From contig NZ_JAJQXW010000002.1 in NCBI RefSeq assembly GCF_021246445.1, positions 372,001 to 436,000 of the forward strand: a stretch of 64,000 bases of DNA, in the 5' to 3' direction. Shown piece after piece: positions 43,244 through 51,792 of the stretch. The notes below the pieces were generated by a model. It was not told where the DNA came from, ran no database searches, and was given only the letters and a program-made list of their open reading frames with translations. Position 1 is the stretch's first letter, and every line of letters starts with the position of its first letter. The translations under genes were made by a program, and so were the position numbers. Source of the stretch: Rhabdothermincola salaria. GTDB taxonomy: Bacteria; Actinomycetota; Acidimicrobiia; Acidimicrobiales; Acidimicrobilacustridaceae.

Positions 43244-43954
43244 GTGTCGTCCCCCCACCGGCCGCTCGGCCACCTCACCTGGCCCGAGGTCGGGGCCGCG
43301 ACCGCCGAGCGACCGCCGGTGCTCTTGGTCCCCCTGGGCAGCACCGAGCAGCACGGACCGCACCTGCCCCTCGACACCGACACCCGCATCGCCGAGGCCC
43401 TCGCCCGGGCCGCGGCGGCGACCGTCTCCGGCGTGGTGGTGGCACCCGCCGTCGCCTACGGATCGAGCGGCGAGCACGCCGGCTTCCCGGGAACCCTCTC
43501 CATCGGACAGGAAGCGCTCGAAGCGCTCGTGGTGGAGCTGGTGCGCTCGGCCGACGTCTTCGGAGGCGTGGTCCTGGTCTGCGGTCACGCCGGCAACGCG
43601 GAACCGGTCGCACGGGCGGTGCGCACGCTCACCGGTGAGGGTCGGGCGGTTCGGGCGTGGTTCCCCCGGGTGGGCGACGGCGACGCCCACGCCGGACGCA
43701 CCGAGACCTCGATGCTGCTGCACCTCGACCCGTCGGTCGTGCAGATCGACCGGGCGGAGGTCGGCGCCACCGCTCCCGTGGCCGAGTTGATCGACGACCT
43801 GCGGCACGCCGGCGTGAAGGGGGTCGCCCCCAACGGCGTGCTCGGTGATCCCTCCGACGCCTCGGCCGACGAGGGCCGGCGGCTGGTGGCGGCCATGGTC
43901 GACGAGCTCACCGCCCTGCTCGCCGAGCTGACCCAGGGATGGTCGAGGCGGTGA
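43244..43954 (+). CDS. mftE: Mycofactocin peptidase MftE (creatininase family)
   Basis: 236 residues with creatininase-type metal motifs: GSTEQHGPHLPLDTD, YGSSGEHAGFPGT, CGHAGN, and GDAHAGRTETS. In mycobacteria MftE cleaves the matured MftA to release the Val-Tyr-derived intermediate. The GTG at 43244 follows GGGGGAC, and the protein starts LGHLTWPEV as in homologues. It overlaps mftF, as in other mycofactocin loci, but the usual intervening mftD is absent before it. Confidence 0.93.
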   Translation: MSSPHRPLGHLTWPEVGAATAERPPVLLVPLGSTEQHGPHLPLDTDTRIAEALARAAAATVSGVVVAPAVAYGSSGEHAGFPGTLSIGQEALEALVVELVRSADVFGGVVLVCGHAGNAEPVARAVRTLTGEGRAVRAWFPRVGDGDAHAGRTETSMLLHLDPSVVQIDRAEVGATAPVAELIDDLRHAGVKGVAPNGVLGDPSDASADEGRRLVAAMVDELTALLAELTQGWSRR

Positions 43955-45483
43955 GCGAGGACGCCGGCGGGCTCCCCACCGCGGGGGCGGAGCTGGCCGG
44001 GAGCGTGGTGGCACCCGATCCCTCGGTCCGCGCCAGCGACGACGGCACCGTCCTGGTGGGCGGCTCGCCTCTCCGGGTGGTGCGCCTCAGCCGCACCGGC
44101 GCCGACGTCGCCCGACGCCTCCTCGACGGCGCGCCCGTGCCGAGCGGCCCCGGCGCGACCTCCCTCACCCGCCGGCTCCTCGACGGGGGACTCGTCCACC
44201 CCGTCGTCGCCCCGGGCACCGGACCCCCGCCCTCGGCGGTCACGATCGTGGTGCCGTTGCGGGGCACGCCCACGCGCGGCCTGCTCGACGCCCTCCCGCA
44301 GAGCTCCTCGGAGGGGCGGGTGGCCGGGGTGGTCGTGGTCGACGACGCCAGCCCCGTCCCGGTCGCGGTGGCCGCCGAGGGCGGCACCGTGGTCCGCCGC
44401 GACACCAACGGTGGGCCCGGGGCCGCCCGCAACACCGGCCTGGCCGGGGTCGAGACCCCCTACGTGGCCTTCGTCGACGCCGACTGCGTCCCCACCCCGG
44501 GCTGGCTCGATGCTCTCCTCCCCCACTTCGCCGACCCCTTCGTCGCGGCCGCCGCTCCTCGCATCGTGGCGACCGACGATCCGGGCCCCGAGCCCCTCAC
44601 CACCCTCGCCCGCTACGAGGCCCACCGGTCGCCGCTCGACCTCGGGCCCCGCCCCGCCCGGGTGCGAGCCCGCACCCGGGTGTCCTACGTGCCGTCGGCC
44701 GCACTCGTGGTGCGCACCGACGTGCTGCGCGCCCTGGGCGGCTTCGACGAGGACATGCGGGTGGGCGAGGACGTCGACCTGGTGTGGCGCCTCGACGAGG
44801 CCGGCTGGACCGTGCGCTACGAACCCGGTGGCGAGGTGGCCCACGACCACCGCACGTCGCTCGGCCCCTGGCTGCGCCGTCGGTTCGACTACGGCACGTC
44901 GGCCGGCCCCCTCGCCGTGCGCCACCCGGGCGCGCTGGTCCCCGTCGAGGCGTCGACATGGAGCCTGGGCGTCTGGGGCCTGGCCGCCACCGGCCACCCC
45001 GTTCCGGCAGCAGGCGTGGCCGCCACGTCCGTCGGTCTGCTCACCCGCACCCTCGACGACGTGCCGGACCGGCTGCCGCTCGCCCTGCGCCTGGCCGGAC
45101 TCGGGCACCTGGGCGCCGGTCGGCTGCTGGCCGAGGCGGTCCTGCGGCCGTGGTGGCCGCTCGCCCTCGGCGCCGTCGTCGTCTCCCGCCGAGCCCGGCC
45201 CCTGGTCGCCGCCGCGGTGGTGGCGCCGTCGCTGTGGGAGTGGGCCCGCGACCGCCCCCCGCTCGATCCGGTGCGGTGGCTGGGATGGCGGGTGGCCGAC
45301 CACGTCGCCTACAGCACGGGGGTCTGGGCCGGTGCGATCAAGGCGCGGGTGGCCGAGCCGCTCGTCCCCGACCTCACCAGCTGGCCCCGGCCGAGCCGCT
45401 ACACGCGTTGGCGCACCCGACGCGCCACGACGACCGGATCCGGCCGGTTGGCGGTCCGTGGTCGAGATCAGCCCAGCTCGTAG
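43939..45483 (+). CDS. mftF: Mycofactocin glycosyltransferase MftF
   Basis: 514 residues. An N-terminal region of about 95 residues precedes a GT2 domain: VTIVVPLRG, VVVDDASP, NGGPGAARNTGL, FVDADCVP (DxD) and GGFDEDMRVGEDVDLVWRL. A hydrophobic C-terminal part follows. MftF adds beta-1,4-linked glucose units to premycofactocin. The ATG at 43939 overlaps mftE by 16 bp; a GTG at 43951 is an alternative. The 3' end overlaps the convergent molybdenum hydroxylase gene by 16 bp. Confidence 0.93.
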   Translation: MVEAVSEDAGGLPTAGAELAGSVVAPDPSVRASDDGTVLVGGSPLRVVRLSRTGADVARRLLDGAPVPSGPGATSLTRRLLDGGLVHPVVAPGTGPPPSAVTIVVPLRGTPTRGLLDALPQSSSEGRVAGVVVVDDASPVPVAVAAEGGTVVRRDTNGGPGAARNTGLAGVETPYVAFVDADCVPTPGWLDALLPHFADPFVAAAAPRIVATDDPGPEPLTTLARYEAHRSPLDLGPRPARVRARTRVSYVPSAALVVRTDVLRALGGFDEDMRVGEDVDLVWRLDEAGWTVRYEPGGEVAHDHRTSLGPWLRRRFDYGTSAGPLAVRHPGALVPVEASTWSLGVWGLAATGHPVPAAGVAATSVGLLTRTLDDVPDRLPLALRLAGLGHLGAGRLLAEAVLRPWWPLALGAVVVSRRARPLVAAAVVAPSLWEWARDRPPLDPVRWLGWRVADHVAYSTGVWAGAIKARVAEPLVPDLTSWPRPSRYTRWRTRRATTTGSGRLAVRGRDQPSS

Positions 45484-47822
45484 CCAGCGTCGTCGAGGAG
45501 CTCGACGATGCGGTTCGGGGGCAGGTGCTGGTCGAGCACCCGGACGCCGAGGTGGGCGAGGGAGTCCTCGATGGCGCTGGTGAGCGCGGCCGGGGCACCG
45601 ATGGCGCCACCCTCCCCGACCCCGCGGTAGTCGATGCCTCCGGTGGGCTCGTGGTGGACGTGGCGCACCTCGATGGACGGGATGTCGGTGGTGGTCGGCA
45701 GGAGGTAGTCCATGAAGGTGGACGCCAGGTACTGCCCGTCGTCGTCGTAGGCCGAGCGCTCGAGCAGCACCGCGCCGATGCCCTGGGCCACCCCGCCGCG
45801 CACCTGGCCGTCGACCACCGCCGGGTTGATCACCGCCCCGCAGTCGCCCACCACCAGGTAGCGCAGGATCTGCACCAGGCCGGTCACGGGATCGACCTCC
45901 ACCGTGCAGGCGTGGGTGGCCACCGACCACGTGCCCTCGGCGGAGTCGAAGGTGGCCGACTCCTCGATGCCCGGTCGTCCGTCGGCGTTGGCCAGCCCGG
46001 GCCGGAGGTGGGCCAGGCGCCCGATCTCGGCCAGCTCGGTGCGCACGCTGGGCGCGCCTCGGGCGACCACCGCGCCGTCGACCAGCTCCAGGTCGCCCGG
46101 GGAGATCTCCATCAGCTCGGAGGCCACGTGCAGCACCCGTTCGCGCACGGCCCGGGCCGCGCCCACCACGGCCCCGCTGGCCAGGGTGGCGGCCCGTGAG
46201 CCCCCGGTGCCCACCAGGTTGAACGGCGTGAGCATGGTGTCGCCGTGCACCACCCGCACCCGGTCGAGGGCGATGCCGAGCTCGTCGGCGGCGAGCTGGG
46301 CCAGGGTGGTCTCGTGGCTCTGGCCGTGGGGCTGTTGGCTGGTGAACACCGTGACCGTGCCGTCGGGCTCGAGGCGGGACCGGGCCTCCTGCACGGTGCG
46401 GGGGGCGGCCATGATGCCCATGGCCCGGATGAGGCTGGGCGGCACGGGCGCCGGCTCGACCACGTTGGCCAGCCCGAACCCGAGCAAGCGGCCCTCGGCG
46501 CGCGCCTCGGCCTGGGCGTCCCGGAACGCGGGGAGGTCCATGGCCGCCACCGCGTCGTCGAAGGTGCGGCGGGGGTCGAAGCCCTGCAGCTCCACCCCGG
46601 TGCAGCTGGTGGTGGGAAACGACGCGGGGGTGAGCAGGTTGCGCTCGCGCACCGCCACCGGCTCGACGCCCATCTGCCGGGCGATGACGTCGAGCACCCG
46701 CTCGCGCACCCAGGTCTCCACCTCCCACGGCCCCCGGTAGGGGACGTAGGTGGCCTTGTTGGTGGTGACCACCACCGCCTCGAAGTCGAAGTGCTCGAGG
46801 CGGTAGGCGGCCGGGAGCAACGCCCGAACGATCGAGGTGTAGCCGGTGGTGGGGAACCCCACCTGGGGATAGGCGCCCTGGTCGAGGACCATGCGCACCC
46901 GCAGGCCGCGCAGCTCACCGTCGGGGCCGACCGCGGCCTCCACGTCCAGGCGCTCCTCGCGCGCCTGGCCCCCGACGGTGAGGTTCTCGACCCGATCCTC
47001 GATCCAGGCCACCGGCCGGCCGACCAGGAGGGCGGCGCCGGCCACCGCCACGTCTTCGCGGGCCAGGCCGCTCTTCTGCCCGAACGCCCCGCCGATGTCG
47101 CCGCAGCGCACTCGCAGGGCGTGGCCGGGCACGCCCAGCACGTCGGCGAGGTGCATGCGCAGGGCGTGGGGCGACTGGTGGCTGGTGTGCACGTCGAGAC
47201 CGCCACCGGACGGGTCGGGCACGGCGAGGATGCCCCGCCCCTCCATGGGCACGTTGGCGTGACGGTGCTGCACGAACCGCTCGCGCACCACGTGGGCGGC
47301 GCCGTCGAAGGCGCGCTCGGTGTCGCCGTAGCGGTGGGTGGAGCGGTGTACGACGTTGGTGCCCAGCTCGGCGAAGACCAGCGGGGCGTCGGGCTCCATG
47401 GCCCGGTCCATGTCGCCCACTCCGGGCAGGGGGTCGTAGTCGACCTCCACCAGCTCGGCGGCGTCCTCGGCCAGGGCCCGGCTCTCGGCCAGCACCACCG
47501 CCACCGGGTCGCCGACCAGCCGGACCACGTCGCGGGCGAGGGCCCCGAAGACGGGCAGGCGCAGATCGGCGGGGCCGGCGGGCTTCAGATCGGCCGCCAC
47601 CCGGGCCAGGTCGTCGGCGGTGAGCACCGCCACCACCCCGGGGCCGGCGAGGGCGTCGGAGACGTCGATGCCGAGCACCCGGGCGTGAGGGAAGGGGCTG
47701 CGCACGAAGGCGGCCTGCACCGTGTCGGGCACGGCGAGGTCGTCGATGTAGCGGCCCCGGCCGGTGAGGATCCGGGGGTCCTCCACCCGGTGCACGCTGG
47801 TGCCGGTGAGACGGGCGACCAC
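45468..47822 (-). CDS. Xanthine dehydrogenase/CoxL-family molybdopterin subunit
   Basis: 784 residues, the large Mo-cofactor subunit of the xanthine oxidase family: GRGRYIDDL at the start, GDIGGAFGQK, and a C-terminal GVGEGGAIGAP with the conserved Glu. The active-site loop reads VPYRGPWEVE, not the AYxCSFR of true CO dehydrogenase, so a carbonyl- or ring-hydroxylating enzyme is more likely than CODH. Gene order M-S-L on the minus strand matches cox clusters. The GTG start follows GGGAGGG. No maturation genes (coxDEF/xdhC) are seen nearby. Confidence 0.9.
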   Translation of the reverse strand: MVARLTGTSVHRVEDPRILTGRGRYIDDLAVPDTVQAAFVRSPFPHARVLGIDVSDALAGPGVVAVLTADDLARVAADLKPAGPADLRLPVFGALARDVVRLVGDPVAVVLAESRALAEDAAELVEVDYDPLPGVGDMDRAMEPDAPLVFAELGTNVVHRSTHRYGDTERAFDGAAHVVRERFVQHRHANVPMEGRGILAVPDPSGGGLDVHTSHQSPHALRMHLADVLGVPGHALRVRCGDIGGAFGQKSGLAREDVAVAGAALLVGRPVAWIEDRVENLTVGGQAREERLDVEAAVGPDGELRGLRVRMVLDQGAYPQVGFPTTGYTSIVRALLPAAYRLEHFDFEAVVVTTNKATYVPYRGPWEVETWVRERVLDVIARQMGVEPVAVRERNLLTPASFPTTSCTGVELQGFDPRRTFDDAVAAMDLPAFRDAQAEARAEGRLLGFGLANVVEPAPVPPSLIRAMGIMAAPRTVQEARSRLEPDGTVTVFTSQQPHGQSHETTLAQLAADELGIALDRVRVVHGDTMLTPFNLVGTGGSRAATLASGAVVGAARAVRERVLHVASELMEISPGDLELVDGAVVARGAPSVRTELAEIGRLAHLRPGLANADGRPGIEESATFDSAEGTWSVATHACTVEVDPVTGLVQILRYLVVGDCGAVINPAVVDGQVRGGVAQGIGAVLLERSAYDDDGQYLASTFMDYLLPTTTDIPSIEVRHVHHEPTGGIDYRGVGEGGAIGAPAALTSAIEDSLAHLGVRVLDQHLPPNRIVELLDDAGYELG

Positions 47823-47826
47823 CGGC

Positions 47827-48327
47827 TCAGCCCTCCCCGTCGAGACGCAGCAGCTCGGCGCCTCGGCGCACGCCCGCCACGATGCTCTCGTAGCCGGTGC
47901 ACCGGCAGAGGTTGCCGCCCAACGCCTCGCGGATCTCGGCGTCGTCGGGGTCGTCGTTCTCGGCCAGCAGCGCCACCGCGCTGATGAGCATCCCGGGGGT
48001 GCAGAACCCGCACTGGAACGCGTGCGCCTCGAGGCACCCGTGCTGCACCGGGTGCAGGTCGTCGGGGGTCCCGAGGCCCTCCACGGTGACCACGTCGTGG
48101 CCCTCGGCCTGCACCGCCAGCACCAGGCACGACCGCACCGGGCCACCGTCGAGAAGCACGGTGCACGAGCCGCACACGCCGTGCTCGCAGCCGAGGTGGG
48201 TGCCGGTGAGGCCGAGGGCGTCGCGCAGGGCGTCGGCCAGCGAGCGCCGAGCCTCGACGTGCACCTGCCGGTCCTCACCGTTCACCCGCAGCGACACCGT
48301 CGCCTCGAGGCGCGGTTCGGCGCTCAC
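47827..48327 (-). CDS. 2Fe-2S subunit of the molybdenum hydroxylase
   Basis: 166 residues. The first 2Fe-2S cluster (plant-type) is bound by CEHGVCGSC-x11-C, and the second by CGFC with CRCTGY. It carries electrons from the Mo site to FAD. It overlaps the FAD-subunit stop as ATGA and ends four bases before the large-subunit start. Length is typical of CoxS/XdhC-type small subunits. Confidence 0.93.
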   Translation of the reverse strand: MSAEPRLEATVSLRVNGEDRQVHVEARRSLADALRDALGLTGTHLGCEHGVCGSCTVLLDGGPVRSCLVLAVQAEGHDVVTVEGLGTPDDLHPVQHGCLEAHAFQCGFCTPGMLISAVALLAENDDPDDAEIREALGGNLCRCTGYESIVAGVRRGAELLRLDGEG

Positions 48328-49199
48328 GACGCCGCTCCGGCCCGGCGAGCCGCGGTGGCCAGCACGCGGGCGGCCAACGCCCCGGCCACGCGACGCCGGT
48401 ACGACGCCGACGCGTGGAGGTCGTCGTGGGGATCGAGGCGGGCGGCGGCCGCCCGCCCCACCTCCCCGAGCACCGCGGCGTCCGGGGCCCGTCCGACCGC
48501 GGCGGCACCCGCCTCGACGTCGAGCACCGGGGTGCTGCCCGCCCCGAGGAAGGCCAATCGGAGCTCGGCCACCCGACCGTCCTCGTCGAGGCCCACCCGG
48601 GCTCCGGCGCCGACGAGCGCGAAGTCGCCGTGGCGTCGGCTCACCTCGGCGAAGGCGTCGCCCACCCTCGCCCCACGGGCCGGCAGCCGAACCGCCTCCA
48701 CCACCTCGTCGGGGGCCAGCACCGTCGTCAGATAACCGACGAAGAAGTCGCGGGCCGGCACCGACCTCGTACCGTCGGGGCCGCGCACGTCGATGGTGGC
48801 GTCGGTGAGCATCGCCACCGCGGGCAGCTCGGCGGCCGGGTCGGCGTGCGCCAGGCTGCCTCCGAGGGTGCCCCTCGTCCGGATGGCGGCGTGCCCGATC
48901 AGGGGGGCCACTTCGGCCAGCAGGGGGGCGTGGGCCGCCACCAGCGGATGGCGCTCGAGGGTGGCGTGGGTGACGCGAGCGCCGAGCACCACCTCGTCGC
49001 CCACGACGTCGATCGTGTCGAGGCCGGGCACCCGAGCCACGTCGACGAGCACGCTCGGACGACCCAGGCGCAGAGCCAGCACCGGCAGCAGGCTCTGGCC
49101 GCCGGCGATCACCTTGGCGTCCTCACCGGCCTCGGCGAGCCCCCGGACCACGTCGTCGAGCGTCTCGGGCGCGAGGTAGGCGAACGGTGGCGACTTCAC
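48324..49199 (-). CDS. FAD-binding subunit of the molybdenum hydroxylase
   Basis: 291 residues, CoxM-like. FAD motifs KVIAGGQSLLPVLALRL near 29-45 and TRGTLGGSLAHADPAAE near 108-124 are both clear. It passes electrons on to an acceptor (NAD, quinone or oxygen) that is unknown here. First gene of the M-S-L operon, it begins with ATG after a GTCCGTGAAG-type leader without a strong ribosome site. Confidence 0.93.
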   Translation of the reverse strand: MKSPPFAYLAPETLDDVVRGLAEAGEDAKVIAGGQSLLPVLALRLGRPSVLVDVARVPGLDTIDVVGDEVVLGARVTHATLERHPLVAAHAPLLAEVAPLIGHAAIRTRGTLGGSLAHADPAAELPAVAMLTDATIDVRGPDGTRSVPARDFFVGYLTTVLAPDEVVEAVRLPARGARVGDAFAEVSRRHGDFALVGAGARVGLDEDGRVAELRLAFLGAGSTPVLDVEAGAAAVGRAPDAAVLGEVGRAAAARLDPHDDLHASASYRRRVAGALAARVLATAARRAGAAS

Positions 49200-49229
49200 G
49201 GACGTGACCCTCTCCCCGGGTCCGGGCGA

Positions 49230-49607
49230 TCAGCCGACGTTCACCAGGTCGACGACGAAGACGAGGGTCTCGCCGCCCTTGATGACGCCGCCGGCGCCCT
49301 GGGCCCCGTAGCCCTTGTGGGGCGGGATCGTGAGACGGCGGCGGCCGCCCACCTTCATGCCCTGCACCCCTTCGTCCCACCCGGAGATGACCTGTCCGGC
49401 CCCGAGGCGGAACTCGAAGGTGTCGCGACGGTCCCACGAGGCGTCGAACTGGTCGCCGGTGCTCCACGCCACGCCCACGTAGTGCACGGTGACGTTGGCC
49501 CCCTTGGTGGCCTCGGCACCGTCGCCGACGGACAGGTCCTCGACGACGAGGTCGGCGGGCGGGTCCTCGGCGGGGATGGAGACGTCGGGCTTGGTGGGTT
49601 CGGCCAT
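49230..49607 (-). CDS. FKBP-type peptidyl-prolyl isomerase
   Basis: 125 residues. A short Pro-rich N-terminus is followed by one FKBP domain at about 35-125: VTVHYVGVAWSTGDQFDASWDR, GQVISGWDEGVQGMKVGGRRRLTIPP and YGAQG. It has no signal peptide, so it is a cytoplasmic cis-trans prolyl isomerase. Single-gene unit upstream of the molybdenum hydroxylase genes, with a 30-bp gap to them, so read-through is possible. Confidence 0.95.
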   Translation of the reverse strand: MAEPTKPDVSIPAEDPPADLVVEDLSVGDGAEATKGANVTVHYVGVAWSTGDQFDASWDRRDTFEFRLGAGQVISGWDEGVQGMKVGGRRRLTIPPHKGYGAQGAGGVIKGGETLVFVVDLVNVG

Positions 49608-49646
49608 CGGGCCACCGTAGCGGCCCCCTGCGATCGGGGAGACGGC

Positions 49647-50423
49647 TCAGGCCAAGGCCAGCTCGCCGCCCACCCGGATCGGGCCCGGACGGACCGTGTC
49701 GGCGTACACCCCGATGTGGTTGGCGTGCAGCGCCTCCATGACCGCGTACATGCCCGGCTGGGGCTCGAGGCCCGGCTGGCCCCGCAACGGCATGGCGCAG
49801 CGCACGGTGGCCATGCGCACCGCCACCGTCGCCCCGTCGACCTCGACCTGTCGTCCCACCCAGGTGTCCTCGGTGAACGCCGCACCGGGGTCGGCGCCCT
49901 CGTCCAGCTCGATCACCACGTTGGGGCGGAAACGGCGCACGTCCCAGTCGAGGTCGGGGTCCTCCGCCCGGGCCCGGGCCAGGGTGGCCGTGCTCACCAG
50001 GTGCAGGGCGGCCAGGTCGAGGAACGACCCGGCGGGGGCCGGGATGTCGATCATCTCGGCGGCGTCGTTCGGGGGGTCGAACGTCATCTCGTAGGCCACC
50101 TCCGTGGCCGGATCCACGTGGCGCAGCTCCACCTCCCGGTCGAGCCACTCCGAGGCGAACCGCGAGCCCTCGGGGTCGCCGGCCACGAACTCGGCCCCGG
50201 TGGGCAGCACCACCACGACCTGGTCGCCCTCGGTGGTGGCCCGCCCGTGGAACAACGCGGCATGGCGCTTGGCGCTCAGCAGCTTGCCGGTGGCGCCGTC
50301 GACGAGCGCCCAGGCCCGGTCGCCCTCGATCCCACCCGCTGCGAGGGAGAGCGAGTCCACCCGCTCACCCTGCAGGGACTTCACGGGGAACCGCCACAGC
50401 TCGTCGACTCGACCGATCGTCAT
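49647..50423 (-). CDS. MOSC-domain protein
   Basis: 258 residues. An N-terminal MOSC beta-barrel (VDELWRFPVKSLQGERVD) precedes the MOSC sulfur-carrier domain with FRPNVVIE and a late TVRCAMP motif holding the conserved Cys. Such proteins (mARC/YcbX type) bind molybdenum cofactor and reduce N-hydroxylated compounds. It sits near a molybdenum hydroxylase but is not in its operon. The ATG at 50423 follows AGGATGG. Confidence 0.88.
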   Translation of the reverse strand: MTIGRVDELWRFPVKSLQGERVDSLSLAAGGIEGDRAWALVDGATGKLLSAKRHAALFHGRATTEGDQVVVVLPTGAEFVAGDPEGSRFASEWLDREVELRHVDPATEVAYEMTFDPPNDAAEMIDIPAPAGSFLDLAALHLVSTATLARARAEDPDLDWDVRRFRPNVVIELDEGADPGAAFTEDTWVGRQVEVDGATVAVRMATVRCAMPLRGQPGLEPQPGMYAVMEALHANHIGVYADTVRPGPIRVGGELALA

Positions 50424-50517
50424 CGATCCATCCTGACCCAGCTGCTCCATGATCGGTCGCCACCGCCACCGCCACCGCCGCCGGCCGGGGCCGACCACCG
50501 ACGCGAGCCGGGGAGGC

Positions 50518-51387
50518 TCACGCGCACCGCACCACCAGAGCTCGCCACTCGCCGTCGGCGGCGGTGGTGGCCAGCTGGGCGCCTTCCGCCTCGAAGGCGG
50601 CGGTCACCAGGTCGACCTGGTCCTGCAGCAGTCCGCTCAGCACCACGGTGCCACCGGGGGCGGTGCGGGCCACCACCATCGGGGCCAGCGCCGTGAGCGT
50701 GGCGGCGCCGATGTTGGCCACCACCACGGTGAACTCCCCCGTCACCTCGGCCAGGGACGGCCGCACCACCCGGACGCGGTCGGCGACGTCGTTCTCGGCC
50801 GCGTTGGCGGTCGTGGCCCGGTGGGCCTCGGGGTCTATGTCCACGGCCACCACCTCGTCGGCCCCCAACAGCGCGGCGGCCACGGCCAGCACCCCGCTGC
50901 CACAACCGACGTCGAGGACCCTCGCCCCCGGCGCGACCTGGGCCTCGAGCTCTCCCATGCACAGGCGGGTGGTGGCGTGGGCGCCGCTGCCGAAGGCTCG
51001 ACCAGGGTCGAGGTGCACGACGACGTCGTCGACGCCGACCCAGGCCGGGGCGTCCTGCCAGGCGGGCACGACGACCAGGCGGCTACCCGCCCGCCACGGT
51101 CGGGCGTAGGCCTTCCAGGCGTCGAGCCAAGCGTCGTCCTCCACCGGCACCACGTCGGCGGACCAACGGCCATCGAGCGCCCGCAAGGCCTCCGGTGCCA
51201 ACTCGGCCGTGGTCCCGGCCCAGAGCTGCACGCACGAGCCCTCCGTCGTCGGGCACGGCACTGCGACGGACCGCTCCTCGATGCCGGCCACACCGGCCGA
51301 CCACAGGACACCGGCGGCCAGGTCGGCCTCCTCGGCAGGGACGGTGACGCGGAGCGTGACCCACGGTTCGGTCGTCAGGTCCAGCAC
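50518..51387 (-). CDS. prmA: Ribosomal protein L11 methyltransferase-like protein
   Basis: 289 residues from a GTG at 51387. The N-terminal PrmA-type substrate domain starts WVTLRVTVPAEEADLAAGVLW, then the SAM domain has FGSGAHATTRLCM, VLDVGCGSGVLAVAA, VAVDIDPEA and VVANIGAATL. PrmA trimethylates ribosomal protein L11. The start is supported by TACCCT at 51396-51401, which is 8 nt upstream, and by homology of the first residues. The open frame extends further upstream without convincing coding pattern. Confidence 0.85.
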   Translation of the reverse strand: MLDLTTEPWVTLRVTVPAEEADLAAGVLWSAGVAGIEERSVAVPCPTTEGSCVQLWAGTTAELAPEALRALDGRWSADVVPVEDDAWLDAWKAYARPWRAGSRLVVVPAWQDAPAWVGVDDVVVHLDPGRAFGSGAHATTRLCMGELEAQVAPGARVLDVGCGSGVLAVAAALLGADEVVAVDIDPEAHRATTANAAENDVADRVRVVRPSLAEVTGEFTVVVANIGAATLTALAPMVVARTAPGGTVVLSGLLQDQVDLVTAAFEAEGAQLATTAADGEWRALVVRCA

Positions 51388-51491
51388 GAGCGGTGAGGGT
51401 AGGTCCCGGCCCGCGATCGGGTCGAGCTGCCGGGGGGTGACACTTCCCACACGTCTCGCGGGCCACCCCTGCGGCGCCAGATGGCCCCGGA

Positions 51492-51728
51492 TCAGTTGCC
51501 GCCGCTGGCCCGCAGCATGGTCAGGGCCTGCTTGCACCCCTCGCACACCGGGTACTGCTCGGGGTCACGCGTCGGGATGAAGCGCTCGCCGCACAGGGCG
51601 ATCACCTCTTCGCCCATCACGTAGCCGCGCATCTGGTCGTCCTTGCGGATGATGTGGGCGACCTTGCCCTCCTCGAGCCCCGGGTCGGAGGGACGGGTGT
51701 CGGGCCGTTCGGTGACATCGGTGCTCAC
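51492..51728 (-). CDS. DUF3039 family protein
   Basis: 78 residues. The actinobacterial DUF3039 pattern is seen: VAHIIRKDDQMRGYVMGEEVIALCGERFIPTRDPEQYPVCEGCKQAL. Three cysteines (ALCGE and VCEGC) could hold a metal. The function of the family is unknown; it is widespread and conserved in actinobacteria. The start is a GTG. Confidence 0.9.
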   Translation of the reverse strand: MSTDVTERPDTRPSDPGLEEGKVAHIIRKDDQMRGYVMGEEVIALCGERFIPTRDPEQYPVCEGCKQALTMLRASGGN

Positions 51729-51792
51729 CCGCCCAGCCTACCGAGTGGGCCGGGCCGGGCCCGATCGTGGTCGCCCGGGCCCCGGTCGGCGC

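Noticed and set aside
45468-47822. The large molybdenum subunit as true CO dehydrogenase
   Set aside because: The AYxCSFR active-site motif is absent and no coxDEFG maturation genes accompany it.
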